From: an uncultured Flammeovirgaceae bacterium
GTDB lineage: Bacteria; Bacteroidota; Bacteroidia; Cytophagales; Cyclobacteriaceae
DNA: 7,469 bases
Assembly: GCA_946886805.1 (NCBI GenBank)
Contig: CAMPJM010000188.1
Location: forward strand, 1-7,469
Reading direction: 5' to 3'
The notes under the pieces are model-generated. The model was not told where the DNA came from, did not search any database, and saw only the letters and a list, made by a program, of their open reading frames with translations. Positions 5,361 to 7,469 of the stretch are shown piece by piece. Position numbers and translations under genes: made by a program. How positions within the stretch are numbered: the stretch's first letter is position 1; each line of letters begins with the position of its first letter.

Positions 5361-5951
5361 TTAATTAAATTTCGAAAACTTATTTTCAAGACTGACTAGC
5401 CAATTTTCTCTTTTCTTCTGGCTTACTGATTTTACAGAAGCAAAATTTATCCAATTAAGATTTTTGTAGCCCATGGTTTTAAAAACACTTTTTAACATTG
5501 CTTTCTTGATTAAATTGCCAATGAGCAGGGAATACATTATTCTGGGTTTATTCATTGTAGTGATTATTGTTACGCCTTTTAGGGTCACTAAAAGTGGTAC
5601 CAATCCAAAACCTCGTGGGTGGTGGTCATAGACAATTCCCGGACATAGAACTCGGTCAATAAATCCCTTGGTCATCGCCGGCATCAAATCCCACCAAATT
5701 GGAAAAATAAAAATCAGGTGGTCTGCTTTTTCCAAACGCTTGTTATAGTCGATTACTTGCGGATCGATTGGCTTGTGTTCCACAAAGGCTTTTAAGTCTG
5801 CCTTTGACATTGCAGGATTAAATCCGTCATTGTCAAGGTGCATAAGGTCAACTTCGTGGTTTGCTTTTTGAAGCCCTTTTGTTACTGAGCTTAGTATTGC
5901 ATTGTTATAGCTTCGCTCGTAGGGATGATTAAATACTATTGCTACTTTCAT
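5361..5951 (-). CDS. Flavodoxin-fold NAD(P)H-dependent oxidoreductase (NQO/MdaB/KefF-like)
   Basis: The protein has 196 residues, typical for this family of FMN/FAD quinone reductases, which pass two electrons from NAD(P)H to quinones or similar acceptors. The first strand and phosphate loop, KVAIVFNHPYERSYNNAI (2-19), match the family's ...HP..SFN.A start. FIFPIWWDLMPAMTKGFIDR (81-100) is the diagnostic segment that holds the flavin and forms the dimer face. A G-F-G stretch and the strand GVTIITT (126-132) follow. There is no signal peptide, so it is cytoplasmic. It lies 79 bases downstream of a Crp/Fnr gene and 14 bases upstream of the DUF4405 gene. A perfect 12-bp inverted repeat ends four bases before its start codon, which suggests local transcriptional control, perhaps by that regulator. 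The precise acceptor is unknown. Confidence 0.9.
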   Translation of the reverse strand: MKVAIVFNHPYERSYNNAILSSVTKGLQKANHEVDLMHLDNDGFNPAMSKADLKAFVEHKPIDPQVIDYNKRLEKADHLIFIFPIWWDLMPAMTKGFIDRVLCPGIVYDHHPRGFGLVPLLVTLKGVTIITTMNKPRIMYSLLIGNLIKKAMLKSVFKTMGYKNLNWINFASVKSVSQKKRENWLVSLENKFSKFN

Positions 5952-5955
5952 TTTA

Positions 5956-5984
5956 AATTTTGCATAAGTTGATTATGCAAAATT
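5956..5984. promoter_or_regulatory. Perfect 12-bp inverted repeat at the oxidoreductase start (operator candidate)
   Basis: AATTTTGCATAA (5956-5967) and TTATGCAAAATT (5973-5984) match over all 12 bases, with a 5-base spacer. On the minus strand it ends four bases before the ATG at 5951. Its outer half overlaps CAATTTTG (5986-5979), one base off the -7 consensus, so a bound protein would cover the -7 box and transcription start. If transcribed instead, it would form a hairpin against the start codon. No T-run follows, so it is not a terminator. Confidence 0.6.
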
Positions 5985-6008
5985 GTGACGTAGCAAATAT
6001 TTTAACGA

Positions 6009-6020
6009 TAACAATTGTTA
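6009..6020. promoter_or_regulatory. 12-bp palindrome between regulator and oxidoreductase
   Basis: TAACAATTGTTA is perfectly self-complementary and lies 10 bases past the stop of the Crp/Fnr gene. It could be a second binding site upstream of the oxidoreductase promoter; palindromes of this length also arise by chance in AT-rich DNA. Confidence 0.3.
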
Positions 6021-6030
6021 AGAAATGAAC

Positions 6031-6552
6031 TTATCGCCTGTTTCGTATCCTGCTTAATGAAACAGACGTAATGCCTAAATAGGAAGCAATATAATGCTGT
6101 GGAATACGATGAATTATTTGGGGGTGTTGTTCTGTCAACTCTTCGTAACGTTGCTTTGGCGTATTTTTAAGATGTGAAAGAAAATGTTGTTGACCTTGGA
6201 TGAAGCGTTTAAATATATGTTCGTCAAATTCTTTTTTAATTTCGGGTATATTGTCTAGAATATATTGAAAATCTTTTTGTGACATTGTTTGCAGAACACA
6301 TGGCTCGATACTCTCAATGCTATATAAACTTGGTTGATGAGTTATTAAGCTCTCAATAGACGAGACTTTATCTCCCTCAAAGAAAAATTGAGTAGTGATG
6401 TCTTTCCCGTTAACATTTACCCAGGTTCGCAAACACCCTTGCTCAATAAAGAACATAGTTCTTGAAATTTTTCCCTCTTGTAAAAGAGTTGTTTTTGCAG
6501 GGACTTCCTGTCGTGTAAAGAAATGATTTAATTTATCCCATTCACTTGCCAT
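6031..6552 (-). CDS. Crp/Fnr-family transcriptional regulator
   Basis: The protein has 173 residues. Residues about 14-100 form the cyclic-nucleotide-binding-like beta barrel: TTLLQEGKISRTMFFIEQGC (21-40), then ITTQFFFEGD (52-61). A long dimer helix follows at about 103-128. The C-terminal helix-turn-helix is PQHYIASYLGITSVSLSRIR (151-170). This is the usual plan of short Bacteroidota members, which end right after the recognition helix. The barrel lacks the Arg/Ser signature of true cAMP binding, and there is no N-terminal cysteine cluster for an Fe-S centre, so the signal is unknown. The ATG at 6552 is the first after an in-frame stop; relatives are often about 15 residues longer at the N-terminus. 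It probably regulates the oxidoreductase and DUF4405 genes just downstream. Confidence 0.9.
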   Translation of the reverse strand: MASEWDKLNHFFTRQEVPAKTTLLQEGKISRTMFFIEQGCLRTWVNVNGKDITTQFFFEGDKVSSIESLITHQPSLYSIESIEPCVLQTMSQKDFQYILDNIPEIKKEFDEHIFKRFIQGQQHFLSHLKNTPKQRYEELTEQHPQIIHRIPQHYIASYLGITSVSLSRIRNRR

Positions 6553-6760
6553 TTTTACAGTCGCTTAGGGTGGCTACTAATTTGTTCGTAAAAGTTGCAA
6601 AATTACACAAATTTACCAATGGTTTGTTCGCCTTTCGCTTTGGTTGAATTATCTGAATCATTATAAGGATGGCTCCAACCGCGATGAGGAATCGGATCAG
6701 GCAAATATTTTTGGGGGAACCTTTGTGTAGATTTGGCTTTAGCCGAATAAAGATAATCAT
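6542..6760 (-). pseudogene. Possible small membrane ORF or remnant of a haem-binding-domain protein N-terminus
   Basis: This frame of 72 codons overlaps the Crp/Fnr start by 11 bases. Residues 19-39 (ICLIRFLIAVGAILIMIQII) look like one membrane helix preceded by Lys/Arg and followed by QPKRKANKP. That layout resembles the start of Bacteroidota haem-binding-domain proteins (helix ending IQF-x-RP). After that the sequence loses any protein-like character and no CxxCH follows. The likely Crp/Fnr promoter lies inside it. It may be a truncated leftover or a chance frame. Confidence 0.2.
6598..6605 (-). promoter_or_regulatory. -7 promoter box for the Crp/Fnr gene
   Basis: On the minus strand TAATTTTG (6605-6598) matches the Bacteroidota -7 consensus TAnnTTTG exactly and is followed by CAAC. 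The transcript would start near 6590, about 40 bases before the ATG at 6552. The -33 region has no clear TTTG. The box shares AATTTTGCA with the inverted repeat at 5956-5984, so the regulator might also bind here and control itself. Confidence 0.4.
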
Positions 6761-7097
6761 TAAATTTTTAAAGAAAGTTTTTTCATTATCAAAAATCTAA
6801 TACGATCCATCAAATTCTGCCATCGTCCGCATTTGCAATGCGGATGGTCGAGAAGGGCGATTGCATCGCCGTATCTTCCTCTCTTCATCAGCGTTTTCCA
6901 TCACCCTTTGGATTCCTGACCTAAGTAAGGCAGAAAGTTTGGGAATATTCACGCAGCGTCAAAAACGATTTTGATGGTAGAATAGGGATTTTTATATTTG
7001 ATCAAGTTCTCCCTATAGTTTTGATCCATGCCCTACAAGGAGTTGATATCATATACAAAATAGTTATCGGAGTATTGTGCAACATCAGGCGGAAATA
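6761..7097. other. Non-coding spacer with hairpins, before the DinB-like gene
   Basis: About 335 bases hold no intact gene. The stretch contains twin hairpins (6820-6870), a TCAAAA/TTTTGA inverted pair around 6959-6974, and a doubtful coding trace on the minus strand (6949-7101). I found no clear -33/-7 promoter for the gene at 7098. Confidence 0.5.
6820..6870. repeat. Twin REP-like hairpins with TGC loops
   Basis: The first hairpin is TCCGCATT (6826-6833) with AATGCGGA (6837-6844), a perfect 8-bp stem around TGC, with CCA/TGG able to pair outside a 3-base bulge. The second is GGCGAT (6856-6861) with ATCGCC (6865-6870), also around TGC. Both are more GC-rich than their surroundings. Paired hairpins of this kind resemble repetitive extragenic palindromes mobilised by RAYT/IS200-like transposases; no such gene is in the window. 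Confidence 0.5.
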
Positions 7098-7469
7098 ATG
7101 AAATCGAGTTTAGAATATTCAAAACAGCAATACGGATTTGTACAAGACTCCAGAAAAGCACTTTTGGATTATTGTAAAGCGATTTCCGCAGATGATTTTA
7201 TTGATCAAAATACTTCGTTTGGCCGTGGGGGAAGCATGAGGAATCTGTTGGTCCATATTGCAAATACTTATCAATATTGGATCGCAAATATTTCTTTGAA
7301 GAAAAACATAACATTTACGGATTACCAAGCTGTTCAAAATATAGATGACATAATCGAACTCTTTAATTTGGTCGATAATTTTATGCATGAATTTATTGCA
7401 ACTTTAGATTCCGCAGAAGAGATTCCATATGAAATAAATGGCGTGAAAAGGCTTGCTAATCCCTTAAAA
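7098..7469 (+). CDS. DinB/YfiT-like family protein, N-terminal 124 residues (continues off the right end)
   Basis: The frame runs open from the ATG at 7098 to the last base, 124 codons. The protein starts with an amphipathic helix (LEYSKQQYGFVQDSRKALLD, 5-24), then the family motif SMRNLLVHIANTYQYWI (46-62), in which H53 is the first of the three histidines that bind a metal in the DinB four-helix bundle. A further helix is visible at about 81-103. Family members are usually 150-170 residues, so roughly three quarters is here and the remaining histidines should lie beyond the edge. DinB/YfiT proteins include metal-dependent thiol transferases and hydrolases and many of unknown activity, so no substrate is assigned. 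It has no signal peptide and is the only plus-strand gene in this half of the window. Confidence 0.8.
   Translation, partial: MKSSLEYSKQQYGFVQDSRKALLDYCKAISADDFIDQNTSFGRGGSMRNLLVHIANTYQYWIANISLKKNITFTDYQAVQNIDDIIELFNLVDNFMHEFIATLDSAEEIPYEINGVKRLANPLK

Noticed and set aside
5956..5984. Inverted repeat as the terminator of the Crp/Fnr gene
   Set aside because: The stem is AT-rich, lacks a T-run and sits against the next start codon, so an operator is more likely.
7119..7388. Minus-strand frame of 89 codons
   Set aside because: It is antisense to the DinB-like gene, whose family motif and open frame are clear.

Overview
The window is AT-rich and reads as Bacteroidota chromosomal DNA, probably of the Flavobacteriia or Sphingobacteriia type. 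Supporting this are -7 boxes of the form TAnnTTTG, the lack of Shine-Dalgarno sequences, a Bacteroidota-style Cas9, a short Crp/Fnr regulator of the Bacteroidota type and a small acidic exported protein. The genus cannot be read from the sequence.

Left edge (1-1575): the minus strand carries the first 486 codons of a type II Cas9 that runs off the left end. It contains the RuvC-I motif, the arginine-rich bridge helix and much of the REC lobe. Thirty-eight bases from its start codon, and pointing the other way, is a compact tracrRNA on the plus strand with an anti-repeat, a nexus resembling that of SpCas9, and a hairpin plus T-tract terminator. The rest of the CRISPR-Cas locus (cas1, cas2, array) is not in the window and would be expected further left.

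Positions 1576-2040 hold no gene. A tight plus-strand operon follows (2041-3611): an OsmC-family peroxiredoxin-like protein, a double-ACT-domain protein and an ArsR-type winged-helix regulator. Its reading frames overlap by 4 and 8 bases, so the three are probably made together as a redox- or ligand-responsive module.

Positions 3612-4236 are a repeat-rich spacer: a GC-rich palindrome, a 12-bp tandem duplication, two diverged copies of an element of about 95 bp, a hairpin between them, and a terminator serving the minus strand. All remaining complete genes are on the minus strand. One is a secreted, very acidic Thr/Glu-repeat protein (4237-4512). The others form a group read from right to left: Crp/Fnr regulator, flavodoxin-fold NAD(P)H oxidoreductase, and DUF4405 membrane protein. 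A perfect 12-bp inverted repeat sits just before the oxidoreductase start and is a good operator candidate for the regulator upstream.

The right end has a non-coding stretch with twin REP-like hairpins and possible gene debris, then the first 124 codons of a DinB/YfiT-like protein running off the right edge.
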